Shown here: one piece after another, positions 20,760-32,223 of the stretch | Layout of the letters: the number at the start of each line of letters is the position of its first letter | How positions within the stretch are numbered: the stretch's first letter is position 1 | From: Seiridium cupressi | Lineage: Eukaryota; Ascomycota; Sordariomycetes; Amphisphaeriales; Sporocadaceae | NCBI GenBank assembly: GCA_036674765.1 | Contig: JARVKI010000084.1 | Coordinates: forward strand, 124,001 to 188,000 | Direction of reading: 5' to 3' | Length of the DNA: 64,000 bases | Notes under the pieces: generated by a model | The model's database searches: none | Told to the model about the DNA's origin: nothing | Seen by the model: the letters and a program-made list of their open reading frames with translations, nothing else | Made by a program: the position numbers and the translations under genes

Positions 20760-23700
20760 TCATCCGCCTGCAATATCATCTATCAGAATCATCAATCCTT
20801 GAGATGTGTTTGAGAGCTCCTCAAGTAACATCGCACAAGCCACACGACCATTCTTTTGCGCCATCGCAATTGCACTCTGGCACTGTTCTATAGTGAACGT
20901 GACTCTTGCCGCCTTCCACAAAGCCATGACGACGCTGATTCTGCCGTGTTCCGCTGCATATTCAATGGCAGTCTGCCCTCCCACTCTAGCCCCTGGGGCA
21001 TGTACATTGGCACCACACTCCAGAAGGCGACTGACGATTTGTAAAGAGCCCGCCTTCGCAGCCATTTGTAATGCGTTTGCCCCTCCCCTGAATGCTGGCG
21101 CAGCGTGCACATTGGCCCCGTTTTCGAGAAGAAGGTCTACAATGGGGTAGCTACCGACCTCGCATGCCATTTGCAGTGGGGTGCGTCGAATTCCTAACCT
21201 CGCCTCCATGTTTATATCCGCTTCTTTGGCAATGAGCAATTCCACCAGAGGCAAGCTCTTCGTCTCGATAGCATCTAGCAATGCTGTTTTCGAGGCATTA
21301 GGGTTAGTTTGGATAATGTATAGTGCGTAACCTGGCTGTTCGTAACTTGACAGTCCGTTGACGTCAGATCCAGCTTGCAAAAGCTTACCAACTAGGTCGA
21401 GTCGATCACCGCGATACTTCTTGATCACAAAGCCCAAGGCTGCCAGCTTTTGCCCACGGTTTGCCACTACCAGCTGGTTGACGTCAAACTTTGCACCGAG
21501 GCACAAGTCCAAAATCGCGTCGTTCTGCGAGTCCAAGACCCTTTGTAGCACCCAACCGCCAAAGTTTCGACGTCCGTTTGGATATCGTTCGCGGAACTTT
21601 TGAAATAGAAAGCCTAAGATCTCTGTATCTCGTGTGATAGCACTGTTGAAAGCCGACTCGTCTGCTAGGTCCGCCCCGTTCTTGAGGAGGTAATGCATCA
21701 CCTCTAGGTCTCCTACCCATATGGCAGCAGCGAGGGATGAACGATAAAAGCGTAAGCCGTCCTCAGATCTTGCGTGCGCCAGCTTAGCATTTTCCATGTG
21801 GCGAGATGATTCCAACGTAAGGCGACTGTTGACATCTGCCCCGACCCTGAACAGAAGCTTTATCAGTCGTCTGTTACGGGCTTCTATTGCTAATACAAGA
21901 GGAGACACACGGCAAGCGTGTATATTGACGCCCATATAAATGAGATCTTCGATGGACTGCACATCTCCCCACGCGATGAAATATTCCATGGCGCTCTCCA
22001 GTGTGTAAGTTGTTGTGACGGAGTCTAATACTGCAGAAATTAGTTGCCTACCTGGAAAATGTGGGACGTCCTTGAAAGCGTATACCCCTATCCCATCGTC
22101 AAAGAGTCCAGCACCGGCTGCCAGAAGAATGAAAGCGAGGTCTTTATTACAGGCTTTTAGGGCATCTCTCAGTGGCATGCTGAGAGCTTTCGGATCAGGG
22201 TTTGGAACGAGCCGGAGAATATTATGGAGATACGTTGCGTCGCCGACCTCAACAACAGCACACAACGCCGCTTGCAGTCGGTCGGATTCTCCGATTTGAG
22301 ACAGTGCTCCCAGTTGCTCAAAAAGAGCAACAAGTTCGGTATCACCGGATCGGATTGCTTCGGCCAATGGTGTCATCTTTTGAACGGCGTCCATATGTGT
22401 TACTCGTCTGTCAGGGGTTGCGACTATGCTGTCAATCTCTGTTACTGGTCTGTCAGGGTTTGCGCCTTTGTTCAGCAGCCAATGAACCAACATGTGGCTC
22501 CCCGACCTGACAGCAGCGGCCAGGGCGCTGTCCAGTTCACCCTGACCCACATGGGGGAAGACCAACTGAACGAGCTCAAGATTTGCTTTCCTGGCCGCAA
22601 GCTTCATCACAGCGTCCATTTCTTCGTTATTTTCGCCAATACATTTGCCGTTGTGTATCTCCTGACATATATGGAACAGCTCTTGAATAATCCTGAAAGC
22701 GAGGTCATTCCGGAGATATGCAGCGATTTCGTGAATGTTCACCTGTGGCACAAAACATTTCGTTCGGCGTGATGAAACACTCAGCATGAGCTCGGTAATA
22801 AGTTTTATGTCTCCCCAGCGAATCGCAGTCCGGAAAAGTAATTCCCTTATTTCCGCGCCATGGTCCAAAAGCAGCCTCACAAATTGAGGATCGATTGGTT
22901 GGTATATACCCGAAAGATGCACCGCACATTCGAGTGCTCCACATTCCATAGAAACTTCTGAGTTCCTCATGTAGGATTTGTTGACATCGGCGTCAAACTC
23001 CAACAGCAGTTTGGTCATCTCAAAGTGCCGCAAGCTTGCCGCAATTTCGATTGGAGTTCGACGAGTGTTTCCATGAGGTTCAGCCCTCAACATCACTAAA
23101 GTGTTTGGATTCACTAGGCATGCCTTCAAGACAACCCTGACGATAGTTGGGTAACAAGATTTTACCGCAGACTTGAACAGCTGTTCGGCCAAGGCACGTG
23201 AGAACGTTGTAGGTGTTGCTTGAAAATATTGTGAGATGACCGATTGCACTTGTTCATGCTGGCTCATGAATGCCATGATAGCTTCCACGGGAACAATCTC
23301 GAGACCAGCGAAATTGTTGACGATGGAGAGTAGAAGTAGTCGGATGAATTTATCGATAGACAGATTGTCTGCACCCATGACCGTAAATGGCCCAACGAAT
23401 TCGTCTTGTGTATTTGTGCCGGGTAAGAGACAAAGTAAATTTTGTAAGAGCCCCTCGATGTTAGGCAAGACTTGAGGACCCAAGTACTGCCCTCGGTTGG
23501 AAACGACTGATTCAGCGTGCTCAAGAAGAAGCTGAGCTGAGCGGACATGATCAGGCTCTGGGTAAAAATACCTTAGTGGCATGCTGAGCCGGCTCCCAGC
23601 AAAACCTGGCCACAATGTCGGCATATTTCCCTGGGCCGTTTGGTTTCGTGAAGCTGGAAGAGTTTAATAAACGCACGGTCAGCAATCTTCGAAAGTATTG

Positions 23701-24701
23701 CAGAGGAGAACCAGAGCTCTAAACACACATACCTTGGAATTGTAGAGACGATGGGAGATCAGGGAGCAGGGCTGCTTGGCCCGAAGTGCGGTCAAAATTG
23801 AATAGATTCGACGAGACAGAAGCATCAAATGTACTTTGTTCGTTGAGATTGAATGAGTGACGCTCTGTGACGGTTACTGCATCCAAAGTAGGATAGGTGG
23901 AGTCTTCGAAAGCCCCAAATACCTCATTTGAATGAGGCCTTTGGATGGGGAAAGACTCTTGAAGTTGTTCGAAGATTCCTGGAGATATGAAATTGGTGGC
24001 AAGACCAGGGAAATGGGCACCGGTGGCTGTTCTATCTGCAGTCGAGGAGGGGCTAAATTCTTCGTCAACCTGGAGATCTTCACCCATTAGACCAAACATG
24101 GTGACATGTTCGTTCCAGCGGCTGTGGTCATGTCCATGAATTGGTGGCTGTATATTACCAGTCTGCTGCATGTGTTCAATTGAGTTTTGGGCAGTCCTCA
24201 ATTTGAATGTGACGCCATCTGGAGGATGCTCAAGAACATTATCTATATCACACATTGTTAACATTTTGACTTAAGGTATGGAGTGATAATAAACTTACTA
24301 GAAGCAACTGATGCTGGGACAGTTGTACTACCCGGTGTATATAGTTTCTGCTTTTTAAGTAGTTGACTGGTTGTCAATAACCGTCCATTGATGTAAAGGT
24401 CATGTTGGCAGCCCTGTGTCTCGAAGAATTTCAAAGCTTGAAGCACTGATCTCCAATCTTCAGCAGAGAGGTTTCTGCGAAGGTGCCATCGCTTGAAGAT
24501 TGCTTCATACTGTGCCTTACTACATAGCTATCAGTCTCTAACGTGAGTAGCATGCTGGGACGCCACAAACCTGGCATCGAAGCCTTCAAGAAGCATTGCA
24601 TCTTTGATTTCAGCAAGGGTCTTGCCCTCTTTCTGAAATAGACGTATGATCTCGTCTTTGTGTTGCTCCCAACTGCTGAGATTGTGACGTGGTGCCGGCA
24701 T
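20760..24701 (-). CDS. Clr5-domain ankyrin-repeat protein
   Basis: Four exons (24571-24701, 24299-24519, 23733-24242, 20760-23653) join in consistent phase to 1252 codons. Residues 1 to about 65 form a Clr5 domain: WEQHKDEIIRLFQKEGKTL at the start and AQYEAIFKRWHLRRNL after intron 1, which splits the domain. A Ser/Thr-rich linker follows. From about residue 420 to the end there are many ankyrin units, several well conserved at the C-terminus (GGQTAIEYAAEHGRISVV, TPLQMACEVGSYPIVDLL, ANALQMAAKAGSLQIV). Clr5-ankyrin architecture is common in filamentous fungi, which often carry many copies. Ankyrins bind proteins; a molecular function for Clr5 is not established. The gene converges on AA9. The ATG at 24701 lies directly before the domain. 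Family call is firm; role unknown. Confidence 0.85.
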
Positions 24702-25044
24702 TGTCGCCCGGGTATAAAGTATCTGGGATAGAAGAATAGATACAGAATGTGGTTGGGCTTAGGAATTCGCTAGGAACTTGTACTTTGGAAATTGTTGGGA
24801 ACTCTGAATGAGCCTTCTCGAATGAGACTGGAGGAATGCATACAAAGGGCGTGCAGAAGCTTAACCAATTACCAGAAGGAAATCGAGTACTGTGATAAAT
24901 ATTTTCGAAGATTGAAATGGGGAATGGATGATATCAGTCACTCGGAAGGAACTAGATGCTGTGAAAACGGGTGTTGACAAAATTTTATCATGATTTGGGT
25001 CGACTTTCGTCACTCGCTGCCTGGGTCGGGCGCGAGGCTGAAGC

Positions 25045-25073
25045 GGATTCCAAAATCTGGGATTTTGGAATCC
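25045..25073. repeat. Perfect 13-bp inverted repeat (hairpin)
   Basis: Arms GGATTCCAAAATC (25045-25057) and GATTTTGGAATCC (25061-25073) are exact reverse complements around a 3-base TGG loop. There is no U-run, so it is not an obvious terminator. It lies about 370 bp upstream of the Clr5-ankyrin ATG and could be a regulatory palindrome or a transposon footprint. Confidence 0.6.
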
Positions 25074-26018
25074 CCGATCTTGGAAGCAGACTTTGGACTC
25101 GCAGATTTCGGATGCTGGTCAGTGCCCGACAATGCAGCTGCTTCTAAAATCCAAGGAAGGACTTGACTCGATCGGGGACTAAAAGATTTCATTGGGCCAG
25201 GACCTCACGTTTCATTCTTGCGATACCTACATGTAAGCAGGGTGCCAACGTAGCAAGATTTTGACAGGAATACCACATCCTGCACGCAATCAGCGGCAAC
25301 CTTAGAAACCTGCCCCACTCATGAGCATGCCCCTAGCTATGTACACGGTGTACTGTGAGGTGTGCCAGCAGCACTGAGCTGACCTTTTGCTGAGGAGTGA
25401 GGCCAGAAGATCACCCATGTTCCATGTCGTCACCCTGCGCAATTGCCAATTGATGAGGGGGACAAGCTGTAAACGAAGGTGCCAGTATGTGCCTATGGGC
25501 CAAACCCAATTGGGACCAAAACATCCATGTGGAGTTGCTGACTTATGCTATGCCCTGCCCATCTTGGTTTAAGCTTGTCCACTCGAAGAGGGCTTTACTC
25601 GCCCATTCCGAAATCCTCCCACCACAGAGGCGGTCCAGGTGTACAGCACACACCGGGCGTGCAGGGGGGTAACGAGGTAACCTGGGGTCAGGGGTCTCGA
25701 CTCCCGACTTACTGAACTCGTCTTCAATAAGGACACTGAATACTGGCTAACTCGTCGCAAAACTGCCATCAGTAATCATGATATTCAATTAACTCAATGG
25801 ACTTAAAATAGACATATATAATCTACGCTATGCGAGAAATAGATAGGCATCATTTGAATAGCTACTTGATGGCTTTGGCCATGGATCATGGTGATCTGTA
25901 GATAAATTGCGAACATTCAAGTCTGTTTTCTGGAGGCTTGGAGAGTGGGAGAGTGGTATAGGGATTGGGGATGGGAAAGTCTCCGAGTTGTGGTTCGCGC
26001 ACCGAATGTGGCTCTGCC

Positions 26019-26175
26019 AAAAAAAAAAAAAAAAAAAAAAAAAGGCAACCGACCTAGCTTTGATGTCCTCAACCCCCGAGGGTGCGCGTAAAATCTGTAG
26101 ACAGATCGCACAAGGAATCGAACCGATTTTATTGGGTTGCTGCTCGGTATGCCCCGCCACTATACATTGTAAAGG
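26019..26175 (-). ncRNA. Candidate RNA polymerase III transcript (B box, A-box-like, T25 run)
   Basis: On the minus strand, GGTTCGATTCC at 26114-26124 matches the B-box consensus GGTTCGANTCC exactly. About 38 nt upstream, TAGTGGCGGGG resembles an A box with one mismatch. About 70 nt downstream is an uninterrupted T25 (26019-26043), a very strong Pol III terminator. Between them are small hairpins (ATCTGT-AG-ACAGAT near 26093-26106; ACCCCCGAGGGT). No full cloverleaf can be folded (T stem only about 2 bp, wrong spacing), so it is not a standard tRNA. A tRNA-derived relic, SINE-like element or chance match are alternatives. Confidence 0.3.
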
Positions 26176-26329
26176 GAATTTGGCAAATACATGGCTGCCA
26201 TAATCTGGTACTGGTGGACAGGAACGGACATCAGTCCTCTGTAGGCTCATTATATCGGTGTTCCTATTTCCTATTTCTCTGCGAGCTTTGATACTATATA
26301 ATCAGCTAGGCTCGCCCTCGTCTTTCATC

Positions 26330-26787
26330 ATGGCGGCTTGTGAAGAGCACAGCGAATTCGACCCTCGGACTTGGTTCCGGGAAGTTCATCGAACAATCTG
26401 CATACCTAGACCTTCTGGTCACTTCGCTCCAAGGCCGAGTTACATTTCTAGCACCTAACCTTGACGGGTCTGCTGCTCCTAACAGTACGACAACGCGAAA
26501 GTTTGGATATACCTCTTCCAATCGAGGACGAACGTTCCTTTGTGCCACGCACGCCTAAGGATACACACCATATGAGCGATGAGTCACATGAGCTCTACCT
26601 CCCTTCGCTATGGGTAAGTCTTCCAGTTCTCGCTGTGCTCCTGGTGACATATATCTGGTGCTGACCTCGACGTCTATAGGGACAACCCCCCGAAGCCACC
26701 AGTGGCCAAGACGAGACATCTGCCATCCCGCTCCAAGACGGCCATGGCGAAGGATCGGGTAGAATCATACATGTCATCCAAGAGTGA
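26330..26787 (+). CDS. Small three-exon hypothetical protein (114 aa)
   Basis: Not visible as one ORF. Exons 26330-26438, 26486-26613 and 26680-26787 join without frame conflict. Intron 1 (47 nt) has an unusual GTTACA donor but a CTAAC branch-like motif and AACAG acceptor. Intron 2 (66 nt) has GTAAGT, GCTGAC and TATAG. The product begins MAACEEHSEFDPRTWFREVH, has a middle rich in charged residues (DIPLPIEDERSFVPRTP) and ends in a hydrophilic Gly/Glu-rich tail (EGSGRIIHVIQE). There is no signal peptide, membrane segment or known domain. It lies alone between the gene-poor region and DLT1, and its 3' end converges on DLT1. Intron 2 is convincing; the start is less certain. Confidence 0.45.
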
Positions 26788-27188
26788 CGGTGGTGATCTG
26801 GTCACAGCTCTTGTATATCAACCGAAAACACCTAACGCAAGCACTGCTCATCAGGTTGCAAGTGCTCAGGATGCAGTTGATAAAGCGTCGGCTAGGTTTG
26901 GCTGACATGACGGCTACTCGAGCTCAGTCCACTATGGGTGGTCCCAATGAGCCTAGACGGATCTGGAGCGTACTCTCCCATCGATCGTGGTCAGAGATGT
27001 TGAGTTTCTTGTTGCGTCACTGCATGCATTGATAGTATAGGGTAACACTATCCCATACATACAATATGCGATGAGCAGTCTTGGGTAAAGCTCAGCCAAA
27101 TGTTTCAGGTGATGTGGCGGAGTGTTATCGCAAACACTGTACTTGTGATTCACGCTCATTCCATATATGCTTCGTGATTGACGTGCCC

Positions 27189-28706
27189 TCAGAATGTATC
27201 TGAAACTCTGAGAACATATGGTAGGTCACCCCCATCGTCATGCCTTGCAAGTCGGATGACACTGCCCTCACTCCCTTGGCTAGCTGATCTCAGGCTACCC
27301 TGGCTACTGCTGCCAAGGCTTCCTCCCATAAATGGTCTTCGTGTCTGCGCAAAGCTGTTGGCGCTGCTACTGCTTCTGGTGCTGTCACCCCTTGAGTTGC
27401 TTCTCAGACGCTGGTTCCTGCTACTGATATTTGTGGAGTGGCCGGCTCTGCTTTTTGGTGTCGTAGGCGCAGTACCATATTGCGTTCTAGTATTGCCAGA
27501 TGAATTCCTTCCTACCATGCCGGGTCTTCGTACACGAAGGCGAGAACTCAAACTACCCGTTGCTTTAGGACTCGCATCGCTGTCCAAAGTGCGCAGGCTT
27601 CGAGCTGGCGTGGACGGACCAGTATCTTGAGGAGCATCATCGTCGATATCTGCATTGTGGTGACTGCGAGCATGCCGCACACTCCTATTGTCCATGAGAG
27701 ATGCACCTTCACTATCCGAGTACATCTCATACATGTGGCGCATGGTCTCCAACACATCGCGGTCAAGCGGTTTTGCGGAGCGCAAAAGCTCAGCAAACAA
27801 ATGCATCAGACGCCTAAAATGGGCAACGGGTATTGGTTTAGTTGAGAAGCGAGCTCGCTCGTACACATCCAGGAATTCGGCGATATCCCTGGACGATTCG
27901 AGGACTCCGAGATCGACCAGACGCCCCACGTAAATGCGCATACCCATGTTACCGCTCCTTTGCAGCGCGGCAACAGCTTCGGGGTCAAGCAAGGGAGACT
28001 CGTCTAGACTGTCTGACAAACGAGGTGCGAGCGACATGGCCTTGGCCTCGATCAGATTGGGTAGTTCTGCTAGGACGGTGATGTATTGAATGTTGGCAAG
28101 ATCAGGGGATTCCGGGCTGCCCCAACCAGGATGTTCGATCTTGCCCCACACCGGTTTCGTCGGTGGGAGATCTATACCCATCTCGCTCTCAACGCTGCCG
28201 GTCTTTCTATGGCGGAGCCAATTTGACGACGTTCTTGTGACTTTTTCCTCGTCCAGGGACCCTTGTTGAGCAATGTCATCGGTATTTTCCTCCGTCACGG
28301 CACTCATGTCGTTCGACTGGCGGATCGTTGTGGCTGATCCGACCTTGGGTCTCGCCTGCCAGGCAATAGCAGCACTACGCCCGAGTTCTCGGTTGATCAT
28401 CTCCCTGACATCTTTCTTCACGTCGCCTTTCCCTGTTGGAACCCAACTCTTGGGAATACTGGCCAGCACTGTGCGCGTGACATAGAGCCGGAGCGTGTAT
28501 ATGAAGAGGACGATGAGGACTGTGACCAAATAGGCAATGGCAATGATGACGATGTTGGTGTACTGTAGGGTGTCAAAATAGGTCTGGCGGATAGCATCTC
28601 CAGGGGTGACAAGTATCAGCGCGGCGAGAATGATGCATAGTAGGACATAGACAGAGTTGTATATGTAGTGGTAGATGCGCCGCGCGGTGGATCGTGGATG
28701 AGACAT
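27189..28706 (-). CDS. DLT1: Dlt1 family membrane protein (defect at low temperature 1)
   Basis: Single exon, 505 residues, ATG at 28706. Two membrane segments (about residues 15-35 and 48-70) flank the conserved VTPGDAIRQTY. They are followed by the family motifs RLYVTRTVLASIPKSWVP and REMINRELGRSAAIAW, the core of fungal Dlt1. The middle has GVLESSRDIAEFLDVYERARF, also conserved. The C-terminal ~170 residues are Ser/Arg-rich and probably disordered, ending LPYVLRVSDTF. In yeast, loss of DLT1 causes cold sensitivity; the biochemical role is unknown. Family assignment rests on the N-terminal pattern. Confidence 0.85.
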   Translation of the reverse strand: MSHPRSTARRIYHYIYNSVYVLLCIILAALILVTPGDAIRQTYFDTLQYTNIVIIAIAYLVTVLIVLFIYTLRLYVTRTVLASIPKSWVPTGKGDVKKDVREMINRELGRSAAIAWQARPKVGSATTIRQSNDMSAVTEENTDDIAQQGSLDEEKVTRTSSNWLRHRKTGSVESEMGIDLPPTKPVWGKIEHPGWGSPESPDLANIQYITVLAELPNLIEAKAMSLAPRLSDSLDESPLLDPEAVAALQRSGNMGMRIYVGRLVDLGVLESSRDIAEFLDVYERARFSTKPIPVAHFRRLMHLFAELLRSAKPLDRDVLETMRHMYEMYSDSEGASLMDNRSVRHARSHHNADIDDDAPQDTGPSTPARSLRTLDSDASPKATGSLSSRLRVRRPGMVGRNSSGNTRTQYGTAPTTPKSRAGHSTNISSRNQRLRSNSRGDSTRSSSSANSFAQTRRPFMGGSLGSSSQGSLRSASQGSEGSVIRLARHDDGGDLPYVLRVSDTF

Positions 28707-29627
28707 GATACGGAGGGAAAGTGTGCTAAGGAGGTCGTTCGGTCTGTTTTATTCGATCGGGATCTGAGTTGTCGCACACGTTGGTACTGGATATCGATAG
28801 CAGGTTCATGATTTGTTATCAGGGTATAGGCTGCGATGGATGTCAATGATATCGTCAATCATTAGTCGTGAGGTCGTCGAGCGGGGGCGTTGGGAGTGGC
28901 AAGTGGCTACCGAGGGTGTGGGAAGATGAAGATGGAAAGGCTTGGAGGCGGAAGAGGAGATCAACAAGGACAATAATACGAGGATGTCGAAGTTGAATTA
29001 AAGGCTGTTCCTGGAGAACAGGGAGGCTGAAGCTTGAAATTAGCTCCCGCTAACGGCTCCACCCTGCGATGCTGGGATGCGGCCCAATGAGGTCATCAAC
29101 ACATGAATCCGCAGTCGATTTAAAAGGACGACGCATGTTCGTCTAGTTCGTACAGCTGGCCTGAGGCGTAAATCAGACTTTGATCGACCCATGAGAATCT
29201 TTACCTACGCACACAAAATCACTGGCGAAAGCTTCTGAGCAGCGGGGATGTTCCCAACAATGGGAACTCGAAAGCTCATCACTCCTGAAGCCATAAAAGC
29301 AGGACCTGACTACGCGATTGCTTGCGTCAGCGCCTGATATCAGAGCATTCGGAGAATCTCCATACCTGTATAAGATCGACAAGTTTGATCATGCACTTAA
29401 TTGAATCGCTCGAGATGCTTCAGTACTTTGAAATCTGATTTTTTTCTGTTCTTTTATTTCTTTTTCTTTTTTGGATTTCCACATGCTGCTACTTGGTCAC
29501 GGATTCTCAGCTTGACTCGTATATTCCACTTAGCTGCAAGACATTCGCTATTAGACTCAACTGAAGAGTACCAAGTTTTTAGCAAGTAGAGATGCCGTCT
29601 AGTCTATTCGAACATGAGCCCGCACCA
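28707..29627. other. Intergenic: DLT1 promoter and NDC1 3' flank
   Basis: No gene is supported. T-rich tracts lie at about 29440-29475. A 69-codon minus-strand ORF at 29173-29382 has no recognisable features. Confidence 0.4.
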
Positions 29628-31591
29628 CTAGTTGACCTGCTTCATCTCCGGTTGCTTCCCCTTGTCGATGATCGGCTGAACTTCCTCTTTCTTTTGAGCC
29701 GCCTCTTTTGCAAGTCGCAGATCAGTGCGAGTAAGCCTCAGGTCAGAACTATACCGTTCGAATGCAGTGATAACCCTTGCAAGTGCTTCCCTCAAGGCAT
29801 CTAATACTTCTTCCACGTCGTCAGACTGGCGTACGCCATCGGTATCTGTCCAGTGGAGAGGAAAGTTCTCCTGGAACATCTCAATCTTCTTAATCACGGT
29901 CGTGAGTGTTCGAATAATGGTAGGAACATCACGTTGAACATTGCCATAGTTATCCTCGGCCAAACTCGCCACGGCCAGTCGTGAAAGCGCAAAAGCTGAA
30001 TTGACATACAGACTGACATCGCCGAACGGCGTGCCGAGAATAGCTGTACCGATGCGACGAGCATAGGAATGTCGGAACAGCCAACCGAATCTTGTTGGTA
30101 GCACCCAGTTGAAAAGCCCCTGAAATGTGCCGACGAGGCCGTCTCGGTTGAGCTGTTCTTGTTGTTGCTTGGAGAGAAGCGAGTCCCTGACGTCGGCGGC
30201 CGTCTTCTTTGCAAGCGGGACTAACGCGTCGGCCGGCTTCTTGCCCGGCGTGCTTACAACATTTGCCACATACTTGCCCACGGAGTCCCGCAGGTTCTTG
30301 GGTGGAGGAGCAGGCTGCCAGACGTCGGCGCTCTGAGGAGGCTCGACTACACGATCCCGCGGCTGTGACTGCGCTGGGATCTGCTGCGATGCAGCTGGTG
30401 GAGCCGGTGATTTTCCATAGTCATCGATGCGCTTCTCGAGTGCCTTGATGGGATCTAGGCAGAATTTATAGACTTGAGACCACATGGGGCCATCTTTGCG
30501 ATCGATGTCTTCGAAGATGGCCTTGCGACGGAGGTCGAAATCTCGTGCAATCAAGGCCAATTCCCACATGGCGAAGGCCTGTGAAGTTGAGATCAGCTAA
30601 AGGCAGATGAAATAGATCTGGTCCCGACGGCACTTACAGAAATCCGAGGCTTCTTATTCTTCAACCCATTAAGAAGACTTCCGTTCGGGTCTTTGGATTC
30701 GGAGGTAAGAGGCTGGCCATTCTTGATGGGCTCCTTAGACAGGCGCACAGTAAAAGCTTCGTTGCTGAAGTTCCACAGTATGCAAAGTAGTGTTCCAGCT
30801 ACCACAGATCTTCCCAACATCCAAATACTCCACGGGGCATGAGATGGCGGAATGTTTGACTTGGGTAGATTGTAAAATGGTCGAAGGAAGAACATTGCCC
30901 ATCCCCAAGCCGATCTTCGGAAAATGTAGTACAAGAACGTGTAGTTGACAACGGCGACGCTCAGTGAGAGGGTGAAAGATCGTGCTAGCAGCCGAGGTGT
31001 CCTATTGAGGAGCTTCTCGAAAGGGTCTTCCGGCTTGGTCTTCTCTTCCCTCTCCGTCACAGTCCCCAAGATAAGGCGGTCGAGGTCGGAGAAAAGATGC
31101 ACAAATCCAGCAACGAGGCCCAACAACACGATCGTCAGTGTGTAGAAGACGGTGCGCTCGTTGAGACGTGCCCGGTCCCCGCTGTGATATGTGATCCATT
31201 GTAGATTGGCCTGCTCGGCAACGGACCCCAGGTAGACCTGACTGAACAGGAACGCAGATAGCGAATATGTGAGTAGAGTCTCTGACGCGGACAGAGAGAG
31301 GGCGTTTTGTCTCAAGGTGTCGAATGGAGAGTTTGTCGTGCGTATGCCGATGTGGGGATGTGCTATTCGGAGGACGACGACGAAGAGCACGCATCCGAAG
31401 ATGAGTAGTGTACGGATGCCCGTAACGCCAATGGGGAACCACGGCCAGATGAACGAGTTCCAAGTAGATAAAGTCAGGGACTCGAGATACGAAAGGGCGA
31501 GCAGGACAAGTAGAGCGGATGCGAAGCGTCGTTGCATACAAGGCTGCAAGAAGTCCTTGTATGGAGCTCTTCGGACGATTGGAGGAGGCAT
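29628..31591 (-). CDS. NDC1: Nucleoporin NDC1
   Basis: Two exons, 30638-31591 and 29628-30578 (GTAAGT...CACAG, phase 0), encode 634 residues. The N-terminal ~270 residues carry about six hydrophobic segments, and the opening RRAPYKDFLQPCMQRRFASAL is typical of fungal Ndc1. The join gives KPRIS-AFAMWELALIARDF, and this conserved motif opens the soluble C-terminal half, which includes IFEDIDRKDGP and a domain ending in charged helices. Ndc1 anchors nuclear pore complexes in the pore membrane and, in yeast, inserts spindle pole bodies into the envelope. It is divergently transcribed from PEP12 across about 630 bp. Confidence 0.92.
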
Positions 31592-32223
31592 TGCAGCTGT
31601 GGATTATAACATGGCTCGGCGGTAGGTAAATTGATCGTGCGTTCGAAAGAGGCTGGTGTTCAGAAGACCCCGTTTGTCGTTCTTATTGAGCCTTCTGTCG
31701 TGGTGGTTGTCGTCGCCTCTGGATGATGCGCAAGTCAAGCGGGCGGGTCAAGGCCGTCAGAAGCAAGTAAATAAAAAACTTTGGAGCTTTGGGTGCGCTG
31801 GAGCAACGCGACGAGACGCCTAAGCCACGTCTGGTGGTCTGCTACGAAGCTCAGCTAAGCGGGTTGGCAGACCTGGCATTGACTCCACTGGGACCGTGCT
31901 GGAATCAAAATACTTGCTACAGGCATGCATACGCTCGAGCCATGCATTTATCGAATCCTAGCGCAGTCTAGAAAGTCGGAAACGGAGTTGCCTGGACCTG
32001 CGACAAAGTGGCGGTGCAGTCGGGTCAGTGAGTGACCTACCTACGTAACCGGCCAAGGTCGCAATCAACGAGACAGGTGATCCCATCGTTCTTCATTGCC
32101 AATCGCTTCCACGAGTCGTTGTCACATCGTCGTTGCCCATCTCCTTGAAGTGTTTTCTCAACTGCTGCCAATCTTCTGTTCAAGAAATATCGCCCCTTGC
32201 GCCGTTTACTAAACGTCGCTGCC
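31592..32223. other. Divergent promoter region NDC1 / PEP12
   Basis: About 630 bp between the two start codons; it must hold both promoters. No distinct motif is called. Confidence 0.4.

Noticed and set aside
26080..26180. tRNA gene on the minus strand suggested by GGTTCGATTCC
   Set aside because: T stem pairs at only two positions, the spacing to the A box is too short and no acceptor stem forms. Kept only as a tentative Pol III candidate.
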